Source of the DNA: Bacillus tuaregi
GTDB taxonomy: Bacteria; Bacillota; Bacilli; Bacillales; Cytobacillaceae
Direction: 5' to 3'
DNA length: 64,000 nt
Assembly (NCBI RefSeq): GCF_900104575.1
Contig: NZ_LT629731.1
Coordinates: 2,000,462 to 2,064,461, forward strand
Part shown: in pieces, positions 26,713 through 35,762 of the stretch
Position numbering within the stretch: position 1 is the first letter of the stretch
Layout of the letters: each line of letters opens with the position of its first letter
Notes under the pieces: generated by a model
Seen by the model: only the letters and a program-made list of their open reading frames with translations
Told to the model about the DNA's origin: nothing
Databases searched by the model: none
Made by a program: the position numbers and the translations under genes

Positions 26713-26762
26713 ATTTTTTTATTTTCTTTTGAAAAAAATAGAAGATTCCCTCCTGCAACCAT

Positions 26763-26778
26763 TGGCATCCTATTTGCT
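26763..26778 (+). promoter_or_regulatory. Sigma-54 (-24/-12) promoter for the aldehyde dehydrogenase
   Basis: TGGCATC-CTAT-TTGCT matches the sigma-54 consensus TGGCACG-N4-TTGCW, with GG and GC ten bases apart. It lies 113 bp before the start codon. Confidence 0.75.
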
Positions 26779-26890
26779 TATAGAAAGAGTGAAATCTAAA
26801 AAAAGGGAGATGAGCACTTCGTTAATTCTGAATATTCAGTTAACAAAAGCCGGATGCTAGCAAAATATTAAAATATGAGGAGGAAATAGG

Positions 26891-28375
26891 ATGAAACAGC
26901 TTACAGAGGGGATTAATGAAAAGGTTGTAAGGTTTTTACAAGGAAATAAGAAATTATATATTAATGGGCAATTTGTGGAAAGTCAATCTGGAAAGACCTT
27001 TGATACGTATAATCCTGCAACAGGAGAGGTTTTAGCAAGTGTGTATGAAGCGAATGCCATGGATATTGATCAAGCAGTAAAAGCTGCTCGAAAAGCCTTC
27101 GATGAGGGTCCATGGTCAAAAATGAGCGCTTCTAGCCGAAGCAGGCTGATGTACAAGCTTGCTGATTTAATGGAAGAAAATAGTGCTGAGCTTGCCCAGC
27201 TCGAAACGTTAGATAACGGGAAGCCGATTCGTGAAACATCTAATGCCGATATTCCATTATCCATTGAACATATGCGCTATTATGCCGGCTGGTCAACTAA
27301 ACTGGTTGGTCAAACCATTCCGGTTAATGGGCCATTCTTCAATTATACGCGACATGAAGCGGTTGGGGTTGTCGGACAGATTATCCCTTGGAATTTCCCG
27401 CTTTTAATGGCGATGTGGAAGTTGGGAGCTGCGCTTGCAACAGGCTGCACCATCGTCCTGAAGCCAGCTGAACAAACACCATTATCCGTCCTTTACTTAG
27501 CCGAATTAATAGAAGAAGCTGGTTTCCCACCAGGTGTAATTAATATTGTTCCAGGCTTTGGTGAAACAGCTGGTCAGCCGCTTGTTGATCACCCCTTAGT
27601 AGATAAGATTGCTTTCACCGGTTCAACAGCGGTAGGTAAGCGGATCATGGCAAGTGCTTCAAATACTTTAAAGCGAGTCACACTAGAGCTAGGTGGAAAA
27701 TCACCGAATATCATTTTACCTGATGCGGATTTAACCAAGGCTATTCCCGGAGCCTTAAATGGAGTCATGTTCAATCAGGGACAGGTATGCTGCGCTGGAT
27801 CACGTGTATTCATTCAAAAGAAACAATTTGATAATGTGATAGCGGATATGGCGGCACATGCGAACAACATCAAACAGGGTGCCGGCATCCATGGTGATAC
27901 TGAAATTGGACCGCTTGTTTCAGCAGAACAGCAAAACCGAGTACTAAGCTACATTGACAAAGGGCTTAATGAAGGGGCACAGCTTGTTGCAGGAGGGAAA
28001 AAGCCTCAGGAGCAGGGCTACTTCGTCGCACCAACTATTTTTGCCGACGTACGAGATGAAATGACGATTGCCAGGGAAGAAATTTTTGGACCGGTTATTT
28101 CTGCCATGCCGTATGAGGATTTAGATGAATTAGTGAAGCGGGCAAACAATAGCGACTTTGGCCTTGCTGCGGGTGTTTGGACACGGGATTTGCAAAACGC
28201 ACATTACATTGCGAACAATCTTCGGGCTGGTACGGTTTGGGTAAACTGCTACAATGTCTTTGATGCGGCGTCACCATTCGGTGGCTTTAAGCAATCCGGT
28301 ATTGGCCGTGAAATGGGCTCCTATGCGCTTGAAAATTATACAGAAGTAAAAAGTGTCTGGATTTCGCTGAATTAA
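26891..28375 (+). CDS. NAD-dependent aldehyde dehydrogenase
   Basis: 494 residues of the class 1/2 ALDH type. The catalytic cysteine is in NQGQVCCAGSR, the general base glutamate in LELGGKSPNI, and the NAD-binding segment is IIPWNFPLLM with TGSTAVGKRIM. It oxidises an aldehyde to the acid with NAD+. GAGGAGGAAAT precedes the ATG. A sigma-54 promoter and paired activator sites lie upstream, and the activator genes lie just downstream, so it is probably induced by an alcohol or aldehyde signal. A close DhaS-like enzyme exists in Bacillus; the natural substrate is not clear. Confidence 0.94.
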   Translation: MKQLTEGINEKVVRFLQGNKKLYINGQFVESQSGKTFDTYNPATGEVLASVYEANAMDIDQAVKAARKAFDEGPWSKMSASSRSRLMYKLADLMEENSAELAQLETLDNGKPIRETSNADIPLSIEHMRYYAGWSTKLVGQTIPVNGPFFNYTRHEAVGVVGQIIPWNFPLLMAMWKLGAALATGCTIVLKPAEQTPLSVLYLAELIEEAGFPPGVINIVPGFGETAGQPLVDHPLVDKIAFTGSTAVGKRIMASASNTLKRVTLELGGKSPNIILPDADLTKAIPGALNGVMFNQGQVCCAGSRVFIQKKQFDNVIADMAAHANNIKQGAGIHGDTEIGPLVSAEQQNRVLSYIDKGLNEGAQLVAGGKKPQEQGYFVAPTIFADVRDEMTIAREEIFGPVISAMPYEDLDELVKRANNSDFGLAAGVWTRDLQNAHYIANNLRAGTVWVNCYNVFDAASPFGGFKQSGIGREMGSYALENYTEVKSVWISLN

Positions 28376-28418
28376 ACGAAAAGGTCCTTACATCCTTGGA
28401 TGAAAAATGTTGGATAGT

Positions 28419-28449
28419 AAAAAACTCGTCAAAATTGACGGGTTTTTTT
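28419..28449 (+). terminator. Terminator after the aldehyde dehydrogenase
   Basis: AAAACTCGTCA-AAAT-TGACGGGTTTTTTT, an 11-bp stem followed by T7. Confidence 0.85.
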
Positions 28450-28510
28450 ACCATTTCTTAAGTTATGAACGGGGACCTGCAATACTCTGATGAATATACT
28501 TCAGAAAATT

Positions 28511-28539
28511 TTGGCAACAGGTTATTTTTTTGATAAATT
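28511..28539 (+). promoter_or_regulatory. SigmaA-type promoter for the kinase-activator operon
   Basis: TTGGCA (28511-28516), 17-bp spacer, TAAATT (28534-28539), about 60 bp before the kinase start. Confidence 0.5.
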
Positions 28540-28596
28540 AGTCTTAAATCGTTTTATGATGAACAGGATGGATATGCTTCCTAAGGGGGAACTTAT

Positions 28597-30267
28597 GTGC
28601 AGAACAGGGAGAGAATGATTGAGCTTTTGACGGGGGTGCAGTCGTCCAAGCGGAATTATTATACAGAGTTAAAGAAGACAGTAGGAGAGCTGCAGAAGAA
28701 GAATATTCAATTAGAAATCATTAATGAGGTAATGAAGGGCTTTAATGTGGAGATGTCGATGGAGGATTTACTAAGGAACGTCCTTGAGAAGCTAAAGGAA
28801 ATTTTTCCAATTGAAAGAATAAGCTTATCGATGATAGAGGAGAAGGATCTGATTCTAACAAATATCTATCCTTCGAATTCCTTTGTTATTAAACCAGGAA
28901 CCGCTTTTCCACAGGACAGCTCCTTATATTGGCATGTGATGAACTCTGGCCAACCTTACCTGTATACAAAACAAGAGGAAAGTCAGCCTTGGTTTGAAGA
29001 AATGGCGTTTGCCGAAATGGGACTTAATAGTATTTTTATTTTTCCATTAAAAAGGAAGGGACAGGTAACAGGGATTCTATCGCTCGGCAGTCAAGATATG
29101 CTTGAGGGCTATTGGTCTGATTTATCCTTTTTTCAACAATTATCAGATCAGCTGGCCGTTTGTATTGAGAACACGCATCTTTATAAAGAGGTGCTGATGA
29201 CGAAAAAGAAGTGGGAAAAGACCTTTCAAGCGGTGCCTGATGCCATTATCATTATCGGGTTAAATCGCGTCATTCTACAGGCAAACGAATCCGCACATCA
29301 ATATTATCCAACAAAGGAAAGTCTGATTGGAAGACGAGTGGACGAGCTTTTGTTCTCGGAGGAGGAAAATCACCCATTTCAACAGAAGCTGCTTGAGCTC
29401 CACACCTCTTCTGATGAAATACATATTGAAAATAAAATCTATGAATGTCATAGCTATCCTATTTTCGATGATGCTAACAGCCATTTTGCCTCCATCATCT
29501 ATTTGGAGGATGTGACAGCCAAAAGGCGGATTGAAGCACAGCTGATTCAATCTGGAAAGCTGGCGGCAATTGGGGAAATGGCTGCAGGGGTGGCCCATGA
29601 ACTGAATAATCCACTTACAGCCATTATGGGCAATGCACAGCTGCTCCTACGAAAAGCGGATCGTGCTGATGTAAACTATCAGCTGCTAGAATCTGTTTAT
29701 GAATGTGGAAAACGGAGCAAAACTATCATCCAGAATCTGCTCACCTTTTCCCGACAGGATGAATACTTATTTGAGGTCTGTTCCATTAATGAAGCTGTAC
29801 AGCAAGCATTATGTTTAATAGGAAATCAACTGACAAAACAAGGAATTAAAGTGGAAACGAGACTGGATACGACCCTTCCGCCCATTGAAGGCAGCTGCCA
29901 GCAGATTGGTCAGATCATCTTAAATCTACTTTTAAATGCAAAGGACGCCATGGAGGATAGTGAACAAAATGATAAAAGGGTAATCCTTCAAACGTACCTT
30001 GATAAAAACTCCCCTCATATTATTCTTACTGTTACGGATAATGGCTGTGGGATGGAGAAAGACGTGCTGTCAGAAATTTTTCATCCCTTTTATACAACGA
30101 AAAATGCGGCGAAGGGGCATGGCCTTGGTCTATCGGTCAGTATTGGCATTGCACAATCGCATGGAGGAACGTTACAGGCTGAAAGTGTGCCGGGAGAGGG
30201 CAGCTGTTTTATCCTGAAGCTGCCGATTCTAGGAAATGTAAATCATGAGGAAGAAAGGGAACGCTAG
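28597..30267 (+). CDS. Cytoplasmic sensor histidine kinase (GAF-PAS-HisKA-HATPase)
   Basis: 556 residues without membrane segments. A coiled N-terminus (to about 45) is followed by a GAF domain (about 50-200), a PAS domain (about 210-310), the phospho-acceptor helix with VAHELNNPLTAIMGN, and an ATPase domain with NLLLNAKDAM, TDNGCGMEK and GHGLGLSV. The absence of transmembrane helices suggests that it senses an internal signal. The GTG start has AAGGGGGA upstream. Its last codons supply the ribosome site of the activator gene, with the ATG one base after the TAG. It forms a two-component pair with that activator. Confidence 0.92.
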   Translation: MQNRERMIELLTGVQSSKRNYYTELKKTVGELQKKNIQLEIINEVMKGFNVEMSMEDLLRNVLEKLKEIFPIERISLSMIEEKDLILTNIYPSNSFVIKPGTAFPQDSSLYWHVMNSGQPYLYTKQEESQPWFEEMAFAEMGLNSIFIFPLKRKGQVTGILSLGSQDMLEGYWSDLSFFQQLSDQLAVCIENTHLYKEVLMTKKKWEKTFQAVPDAIIIIGLNRVILQANESAHQYYPTKESLIGRRVDELLFSEEENHPFQQKLLELHTSSDEIHIENKIYECHSYPIFDDANSHFASIIYLEDVTAKRRIEAQLIQSGKLAAIGEMAAGVAHELNNPLTAIMGNAQLLLRKADRADVNYQLLESVYECGKRSKTIIQNLLTFSRQDEYLFEVCSINEAVQQALCLIGNQLTKQGIKVETRLDTTLPPIEGSCQQIGQIILNLLLNAKDAMEDSEQNDKRVILQTYLDKNSPHIILTVTDNGCGMEKDVLSEIFHPFYTTKNAAKGHGLGLSVSIGIAQSHGGTLQAESVPGEGSCFILKLPILGNVNHEEERER

Positions 30268-30268
30268 C

Positions 30269-31717
30269 ATGTCTACTATTTTAGTTGTTGATGATGAGAA
30301 AGATATTTGTATTTTTCTTCGCCACCTATTAAGTGAGAAAGGGCATCAAGTCACACTTTGTACAAGCAGGCGGGAGTTTGACGATGTGAAGAATGCTGTC
30401 TCATTTGATCTGGCCTTTTTGGATGTTAGGCTTCCTGATGGAAACGGGCTTGAAATACTAAAGGACCTGAAGACTTCTCAGCCCTTGTGCAAGGTGATTG
30501 TGATGACAGGCTATAGTACGGTAAAAACAGCCGTAGAAGCGATTAAGCTAGGAGCCTATGATTTTATCGAAAAACCATTTGATGAGATTGAAGAGATTGA
30601 AAGAATAACCGAACGGCTTTTGACAGGCGGAGTCACACCTTCCCATGATCATGTACATGATTTGGCTACCCAAATAGGCTGCTTTATCGGACAACAGGAA
30701 GAAATGAATCAATTGTTTTCACTGGCCTATAAATTTGCCCAGAAAAATGTAAACATCTTGATTGAGGGAGAAACAGGGACAGGCAAGGAGGTGCTTGCCC
30801 ATTTTATCCATGAGGCAAGTCAGAGGTCTCATTATCCTTTTATTGGGGTCAATTGTGGAGCGATTTCGGAGCATTTACTTGAAAGTGAGCTTTTTGGTCA
30901 TACAAAAGGGTCCTTTACCGGTGCAGCGAAGGATCGTAAGGGATTCTTTGAATTGGCGGATAAAGGGACTTTATTTTTAGATGAAATAGGTGAAGCATCC
31001 CTAGCGACACAGGTGAAGCTTTTGCGTGTTCTTGAGACAGGGGAATTCATGAAGGTAGGAGGGGAAACGGTCCAGAGAAGCAAAGCAAGATTAATTACGG
31101 CATCACATGTTGATTTGCATCAGGCTGTGACAAAGGGAACCTTCCGTGAGGATTTATTATATCGTCTAGATGTGGTGAAATTAACCATCCCGCCCTTACG
31201 AAAAAGGGTGGAGGATATCCCACAATTGATCGACGATTATGTAAAAAGACATCAATTAAAGCTGTCCTTTACGGAAGATACGCTTCAGCTTCTTAAAAGC
31301 TACAACTGGCCGGGGAATATCCGTGAACTGGTCAATATCATCAAAAGAGCAGCAGCCTTAGCTGAAGGGGAAACAGCCTATATTACGCCGGATTATCTGC
31401 CAACGAAAATCACCAGTCCTATCGAAGGGGCTATAGAGATGGCAGCGGCAGAAGAAGGCGCTCAGTTTGCCGGTAAAAATCTCGGTTTTGATTCCTTTCT
31501 TGATCTATGGCAGCAGGAAATAAGAGACATGTGGAAATCAGAGGAAATCACGGAATTACAGCTGGTCCTTGATGGCATTAAAAGGCTGGAAACAGAAGCG
31601 ATTCATGCCTTTATCGAGAAATCATTGAAGAAAACAGTTGGAAATCGGAAAGAGGCAGTAGAGGGTCTTGGAATTACAATGAGAAAGCTTAGATATTATT
31701 TGAATGAAAAAAAGTAG
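30269..31717 (+). CDS. NtrC-family sigma-54 activator (REC-AAA+-Fis)
   Basis: 482 residues from the ATG at 30269; an upstream in-frame extension overlaps the kinase and lacks a site. The receiver domain has phospho-acceptor Asp in AFLDVRLPDG and the Lys of KPFDE. The AAA+ domain has Walker A GETGTGKE, the sigma-54 contact loop GSFTGA (GAFTGA variant) and GTLFLDEIGE. The C-terminal Fis helix-turn-helix is RKEAVEGLGITMRKLRYYL. It should activate the -24/-12 promoters at 26763 and 32949 by binding the AGCCG-N6-CGGCT pairs. The target assignment is inferred from proximity and shared sites. Confidence 0.93.
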   Translation: MSTILVVDDEKDICIFLRHLLSEKGHQVTLCTSRREFDDVKNAVSFDLAFLDVRLPDGNGLEILKDLKTSQPLCKVIVMTGYSTVKTAVEAIKLGAYDFIEKPFDEIEEIERITERLLTGGVTPSHDHVHDLATQIGCFIGQQEEMNQLFSLAYKFAQKNVNILIEGETGTGKEVLAHFIHEASQRSHYPFIGVNCGAISEHLLESELFGHTKGSFTGAAKDRKGFFELADKGTLFLDEIGEASLATQVKLLRVLETGEFMKVGGETVQRSKARLITASHVDLHQAVTKGTFREDLLYRLDVVKLTIPPLRKRVEDIPQLIDDYVKRHQLKLSFTEDTLQLLKSYNWPGNIRELVNIIKRAAALAEGETAYITPDYLPTKITSPIEGAIEMAAAEEGAQFAGKNLGFDSFLDLWQQEIRDMWKSEEITELQLVLDGIKRLETEAIHAFIEKSLKKTVGNRKEAVEGLGITMRKLRYYLNEKK

Positions 31718-31744
31718 GCTTAAATTATACTCTAACATAAAGAT

Positions 31745-31772
31745 AGCAGTGCACATTTGGGTGTGCACTGCT
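31745..31772. terminator. Strong inverted repeat after the activator
   Basis: AGCAGTGCACA-TTTGGG-TGTGCACTGCT, a perfect 11-bp stem between convergent genes. No T tract follows on either strand, so it may act as a weak bidirectional terminator. Confidence 0.5.
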
Positions 31773-31837
31773 AAATCGGATTGTCTATTGAGATTGAACA
31801 AGATAGCGGACAACCCCAGTGATAGGTTAAAACGAAA

Positions 31838-32899
31838 TTACATCTTTAAAACGATTCGGCCGTTAATTTTACCGGAAGACATCTTATCAAACACTTCATT
31901 AATCGAGTCAAGCGGAGCTGTTTCGATTTGCGAACGAACTTTACCACGAGCTGCAAAGTCAAGCGCTTCCTGCATGTCTTTTCTGGTTCCAACGATAGAG
32001 CCTTTTACGGAAACTCCGTTAAGTACTGTATCGAAAATTGGGATTGGAAGCTCATCATGCGGAAGTCCAACCACGACGAGAGTTCCACCTCTTTTAACAG
32101 ATTGATAGGCTTGTTCAAAGGCTTTTTTCGTTACGGCAACACTTACAGATGCTTGTACGCCGCCCACTTTTTCCTTAATCGTTTCAACAGGATCAACCTT
32201 TAAGCCATTGATGGTAATGTCAGCACCTAATTGTGAAGCAAGCTCTAACTTTTCATCGGCAATGTCGACTGCAATGACGTTGAAGCCCATCGCTTTAGCA
32301 TATTGGAGAGCAATATGACCAAGACCGCCGATACCATAGATAGCTACCCAATCGCCTGGCTTCGCTTCGGAAACCTTCAGCGCCTTGTAGGTTGTTACAC
32401 CTGCACACAGAATAGGGGCCACTTCCACTGGATCAAGACCTTCTGGAATTCTTGCTACATAATCAGCTGGTGCTTTGCAATATTCAGCATAGCCGCCATC
32501 AACAGAATATCCGCCGTTTAGCTGATTCGGACAAAGGGTTTCTCTGCCGCTTAGGCAATATTCGCATTCACCGCAAGCCGAGAATAACCACGGAATCCCA
32601 ACGCGATCGCCCATTTTCAATGATTTCACGCCTTCGCCTACTTCAACGACAACGCCAACCCCCTCATGTCCAGGAATTAAAGGAAGCTTTGGTTTTACTG
32701 GCCAATCGCCATGTGCCGCGTGCAGGTCCGTATGGCAGACACCGCAGGCTTCGATTTTGACCAGAACTTCTCCGTGTTCTAAAGTGGGTTTTGCCACCTC
32801 TTTAATCTCCAAGGCTTGTTTAAATTCATTGACGACGGCTGCTTTCATTTTTTCTGTTCCTTGATGATTCATTTGTACTTGCTGCTCTACTGTTTTCAT
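31838..32899 (-). CDS. adhP: Zinc-dependent alcohol dehydrogenase, AdhP type
   Basis: 353 residues. Catalytic zinc ligands: Cys and His in [10 protein letters not shown] and GHEGVG. Structural zinc cysteines: [18 protein letters not shown] binding: [10 protein letters not shown]. It interconverts primary alcohols and aldehydes. The start at 32899 has AAGGATG upstream and gives a 17-residue extension before the usual MKAAVV; a start at that Met is the alternative. A sigma-54 promoter and the paired palindromes lie upstream on its strand. It likely works in sequence with the aldehyde dehydrogenase at 26891. Confidence 0.94.
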   Translation of the reverse strand: MKTVEQQVQMNHQGTEKMKAAVVNEFKQALEIKEVAKPTLEHGEVLVKIEACGVCHTDLHAAHGDWPVKPKLPLIPGHEGVGVVVEVGEGVKSLKMGDRVGIPWLFSACGECEYCLSGRETLCPNQLNGGYSVDGGYAEYCKAPADYVARIPEGLDPVEVAPILCAGVTTYKALKVSEAKPGDWVAIYGIGGLGHIALQYAKAMGFNVIAVDIADEKLELASQLGADITINGLKVDPVETIKEKVGGVQASVSVAVTKKAFEQAYQSVKRGGTLVVVGLPHDELPIPIFDTVLNGVSVKGSIVGTRKDMQEALDFAARGKVRSQIETAPLDSINEVFDKMSSGKINGRIVLKM

Positions 32900-32948
32900 T
32901 TTTACATCATCCTTTTTAAAAAATTTTTTAACGCTTCACCCTTGTATT

Positions 32949-32964
32949 AGCAAGCATCATGCCA
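32949..32964 (-). promoter_or_regulatory. Sigma-54 (-24/-12) promoter for adhP
   Basis: On the minus strand TGGCATG-ATGC-TTGCT, with exact GG-N10-GC spacing and nearly the same sequence as the promoter at 26763. It is 50 bp before the start codon. Confidence 0.75.
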
Positions 32965-33036
32965 ATTGTAAAAATCATATGAATATTAAGAAAATAACGC
33001 TTTTAAATTTATCAAAGCCAAAATATTGTGGAGATA

Positions 33037-33073
33037 GGCCAATTTTTCGGCTAAGTCAGCCGTATTATCGGTC
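33037..33073. promoter_or_regulatory. Paired activator sites between adhP and the iron ADH gene
   Basis: GGCCA-N6-CGGCT (33037-33052) and AGCCG-N6-CGGTC (33058-33073), centres 21 bp apart exactly as upstream of the aldehyde dehydrogenase. The pair lies about 80 bp upstream of the adhP sigma-54 promoter. Confidence 0.65.
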
Positions 33074-33203
33074 ATTTTCTAATAGATGATGGAAGAGATT
33101 AATAGAACATCGGATAATTTAAAGAAAATTTGTAAAATTCAACCCTTTTACAGTAAAATCAAGTCATAAGGTTTCATTTTCCATACATATTGAAAAAAGG
33201 TCG

Positions 33204-34358
33204 GTGGAGGGTTTGATTACGAAATTTGTTATGCCAGAGGTGATTTTTGGTGATTACTCGCTTAAGCAGGTGGGGGAAAGCTGTATCCGTCTTGGAGCGC
33301 AAAAGGTCTTGATTGTAACCGATACAGGGGTCATTCGTGCGGGCTGGGTCGAACATGTGATTGAGAGCTGTCAAGAAGCAGGGCTAAGCTATGTTTGCTT
33401 CGATGATATATCGACCAATCCAAAGGCTGAACAGGCAGAGCGGGGCACTGCTGTTTACCGGGAGAATCAGTGTGATGCGATTATTGGGGTTGGGGGTGGT
33501 AGTGTGATTGATATCGCTAAGGCGATCGCCATCCTCGCTACGAATGGGGGAAGAATTTCAGACTATGAGGGCGTCGACAGAATTGATATACCGCTGCCAC
33601 CTTTAGTTATGGCTGGAACCACTGCAGGCTCGGGTGCAGAAGTGTCTCAATTCTCCGTCATCGTTGATTCTGAAAGAATGAAGAAAATGACGATTATTTC
33701 TAAGTCCCTTGTTCCTGATATTGCCATCATTGACCCTATTACGCTGTCAACGAAAAGCAGCCATCTAACAGCCTCAACCGGATTAGATGTATTAACCCAT
33801 GCGATAGAGGCCTATGTTAGTATCGCAGCGACACAAATGACCGATGTTTTTGCCAAAAATGCGATTGCATTGGTTTCGAATAATTTACGGCCTTCGACAG
33901 CATCACAACTAAACGCAAAGGCTAAAAATAATATGGCTATGGCCAGTCTTCATGCTGGACTTGCTTTTTCAAATGCAATCTTGGGTGCTGTACATGCTAT
34001 CAGTCATGCGATTGGCGGAAGATATCCGATGATGCATGGAGATTTAAATGCTGTCCTTCTTCCCCATGTGATGGAATTTAATTTGCTGGCAAACCCAACT
34101 AGATTTAAGGAAATTGCCGAGTTGCTTGGTGAAAATATTACGGGGTTATCTACAATGGAAGCAGGACAAAAAGGAATCGAGCATATCAAACAACTATCCT
34201 TTGACATTGGGGCACCACAGCGGCTGTCAGAAATGGGCTTTGAAGAGCATATGATAAAAGAAATTAGTCAGATTGCCCTGCAGGACGCCTGTATGATTAC
34301 TAACCCAAGAGATATTACCGCCCAGGATGTCGAAGGGATACTGCAAAAGGCGTTGTGA
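33204..34358 (+). CDS. Iron-containing (type III) alcohol dehydrogenase
   Basis: 384 residues. Metal ligands are in LDVLTHAIEAYVS (Asp and His), HAISHAIGG and HGDLNAVLLPH. The dinucleotide loop is GVGGGSVIDIAKA. It reduces aldehydes or oxidises alcohols or diols. Start uncertain: GTG at 33204 with AAAAAGG close by, TTG at 33213, or the ATG that gives MPEVIFGDY. It is divergent from adhP and could share the activator sites, but I found no -24/-12 promoter on its strand. It may therefore be expressed independently. Confidence 0.9.
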   Translation: MEGLITKFVMPEVIFGDYSLKQVGESCIRLGAQKVLIVTDTGVIRAGWVEHVIESCQEAGLSYVCFDDISTNPKAEQAERGTAVYRENQCDAIIGVGGGSVIDIAKAIAILATNGGRISDYEGVDRIDIPLPPLVMAGTTAGSGAEVSQFSVIVDSERMKKMTIISKSLVPDIAIIDPITLSTKSSHLTASTGLDVLTHAIEAYVSIAATQMTDVFAKNAIALVSNNLRPSTASQLNAKAKNNMAMASLHAGLAFSNAILGAVHAISHAIGGRYPMMHGDLNAVLLPHVMEFNLLANPTRFKEIAELLGENITGLSTMEAGQKGIEHIKQLSFDIGAPQRLSEMGFEEHMIKEISQIALQDACMITNPRDITAQDVEGILQKAL

Positions 34359-34439
34359 TGGTGGGGTAGCGATAATGAAGAAAAAAACGTGGTAGAATAT
34401 AATAAGTCCATGTCCATTTAATATGAAACAGTAATATAA

Positions 34440-34495
34440 GGAGTGAAATAATGGGGCATCCATGAGTAGTCTCGGATAAGGTCGTGTACGATCTT
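34440..34495 (+). other. Strong SD and ATG with in-frame TGA ahead of the deacetylase
   Basis: AAGGAGTG lies five bases before ATG at 34451, in frame with the deacetylase, but codon 5 is TGA (34463-34465: M G H P stop V V S D K V V Y). A hairpin AAGGTCG-TGTA-CGATCTT (34478-34495) begins 12 bases later. Most likely a Trp-to-stop mutation with restart at the GTG 34484; selenocysteine is a remote alternative. Confidence 0.55.
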
Positions 34496-35080
34496 CAGGA
34501 TAATAGGTGGGTAAAAAACAGCAATCAAATCAAACCAACAGAGAAAAAGGTGGTCCTTACCTTTGATGATGGACCGAGCCGCAGTTTAACGGCCATTTTA
34601 GACATTTTAAAGGAAAAAGATGTAAAGGCGATATTTTTTTGGCAATCAAGATTAGTTCATAAGCAAAGACCCTGGAAAAGAGTGTTACTGGAAGGTCATA
34701 AAATCGGTTCGCATGCTCAAAATCACAAAAACTTGGTCAAATTATGTAATGAGCAGCAATATCAACAAATTAAAGGTTCAGTTGAAAAGATAAATAACAT
34801 GACAGGAGCTCAAGTACAATTTTTCAGACCACCATTTGGTCAATACAATGAGTATACGATGTCTGTCTTGAAGGAATTACAATTAGTCCCTATGCTGTGG
34901 GAAATTTCTTCCTTTGACTGGGAACTCAAGCACAATCCCGATAAGATTATTTGTAATGTGGTCAACCATTTAATGGATGGTTCGGTTATTCTCCTTCATG
35001 AATTAGAGCAAACAGTAGCCATACTCCCACAGTTAATAGATAAAATTCGAGAACATGGATATGAATTTACCGTAATATAA
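34484..35080 (+). CDS. Polysaccharide deacetylase (NodB fold)
   Basis: 198 residues from the GTG at 34484. NodB-domain motifs: VVLTFDDGPSR (catalytic base and metal Asp), IGSHAQNHKNL (the HxxxH metal motif), FFRPPFGQYNE and VILLHE near the end. It removes acetyl groups from N-acetylglucosamine polymers such as peptidoglycan or chitin oligomers. There is no signal peptide or membrane segment, which is unusual for a cell-wall enzyme. The natural start was probably the ATG at 34451, now interrupted by TGA at codon 5. A 19-bp-stem terminator follows. Confidence 0.85.
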   Translation: MYDLQDNRWVKNSNQIKPTEKKVVLTFDDGPSRSLTAILDILKEKDVKAIFFWQSRLVHKQRPWKRVLLEGHKIGSHAQNHKNLVKLCNEQQYQQIKGSVEKINNMTGAQVQFFRPPFGQYNEYTMSVLKELQLVPMLWEISSFDWELKHNPDKIICNVVNHLMDGSVILLHELEQTVAILPQLIDKIREHGYEFTVI

Positions 35081-35085
35081 TGGAA

Positions 35086-35146
35086 AGAGGGTCTGGTATG
35101 TAGAACCATTTAATAGTACATCTACATACCAGACCCTCTATTTTAA
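35086..35146 (+). terminator. Long-stem terminator after the deacetylase
   Basis: AGAGGGTCTGGTATGTAGA pairs perfectly with its inverse (19 bp) around a 16-base loop and is followed by ATTTTAATTT. Confidence 0.8.
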
Positions 35147-35366
35147 TTTCATTCAGCAAATGCTTTTTGTACCGAAAGCTTGCGACAGGTACAGAAGTCC
35201 TCCACTTCTACAAGTGGGGGATGAAGGCAAATCGAACTTCGATTCAGCGGGGTTGAAACCCCGGCTGAATGAAGTTAAGCTTCCGGCGAGTTATGCGATT
35301 TTTTAAAGGTAATGTACCCGAGCGAACTCAGGTTATCCGGACGCAAATTCGGTGATCGAATTAGAT
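35143..35366 (+). repeat. Dispersed structured element, copy E
   Basis: 224 bp, full length, with the left end TTAATTTCATTCAGC and right end CGAATTAGAT slightly changed. It abuts the stop codon of the BH0509-like gene on the other strand. Confidence 0.85.
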
Positions 35367-35519
35367 TTAAAAGTCGCTTTCCATAATTTTTCGTCTGTAA
35401 GCAAATTCATAGGTGTTATCGAGTGAATGATCGCTCATCTTTTCTAATTGGAAACGATTCACACCAAAATAATTAACTAAAAATTGGATTATGTTATCTC
35501 GCTCTTGATTCGAAAGCAT
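35367..35519 (-). CDS. BH0509-family small protein
   Basis: 50 residues starting MLSNQERDNIIQFLVNYFGVNRFQLE, the usual beginning of this Bacillus family of small helical proteins of unknown function. GGGAGG lies nine bases before the chosen ATG; two ATG codons slightly upstream are too close to it. The stop codon is directly adjacent to the right end of a dispersed element, so the C-terminus (RRKIMESDF) may have been altered by the insertion. Confidence 0.7.
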   Translation of the reverse strand: MLSNQERDNIIQFLVNYFGVNRFQLEKMSDHSLDNTYEFAYRRKIMESDF

Positions 35520-35696
35520 TTTCATCATCCTCCCTTTTAATATATAACACATATATTTAACTTAAAACTATTATATAACAGAAAAACCATAAAAGTCACA
35601 CTTTTATTTTAAAAATATTCCGACTTTTTCCGCGATTGTTTTCGACATGGAATGAACATAGCTCGATTCGTGGCGGTCAAAAGAAACTCCTCCTAA

Positions 35697-35727
35697 TAAA
35701 AAGGGGATAAGGCTTTCCCTTATCTCC
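35697..35727 (-). terminator. Terminator for the two-component operon
   Basis: On the minus strand GGAGATAAGG pairs with CCTTATCCCC and runs into TTTTT. It lies 36 bp past the kinase stop codon. Confidence 0.75.
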
Positions 35728-35762
35728 TTCGTTGAGCAAAGTGTACTTTTCAATGTCCATTT

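Noticed and set aside
26633-26860. 75-residue frame before the aldehyde dehydrogenase
   Set aside because: It runs through the activator palindromes and the sigma-54 promoter, has no ribosome site, and matches nothing.
33074-33203. Sigma-54 promoter for the iron alcohol dehydrogenase
   Set aside because: No GG-N10-GC pair in the right place on the + strand.
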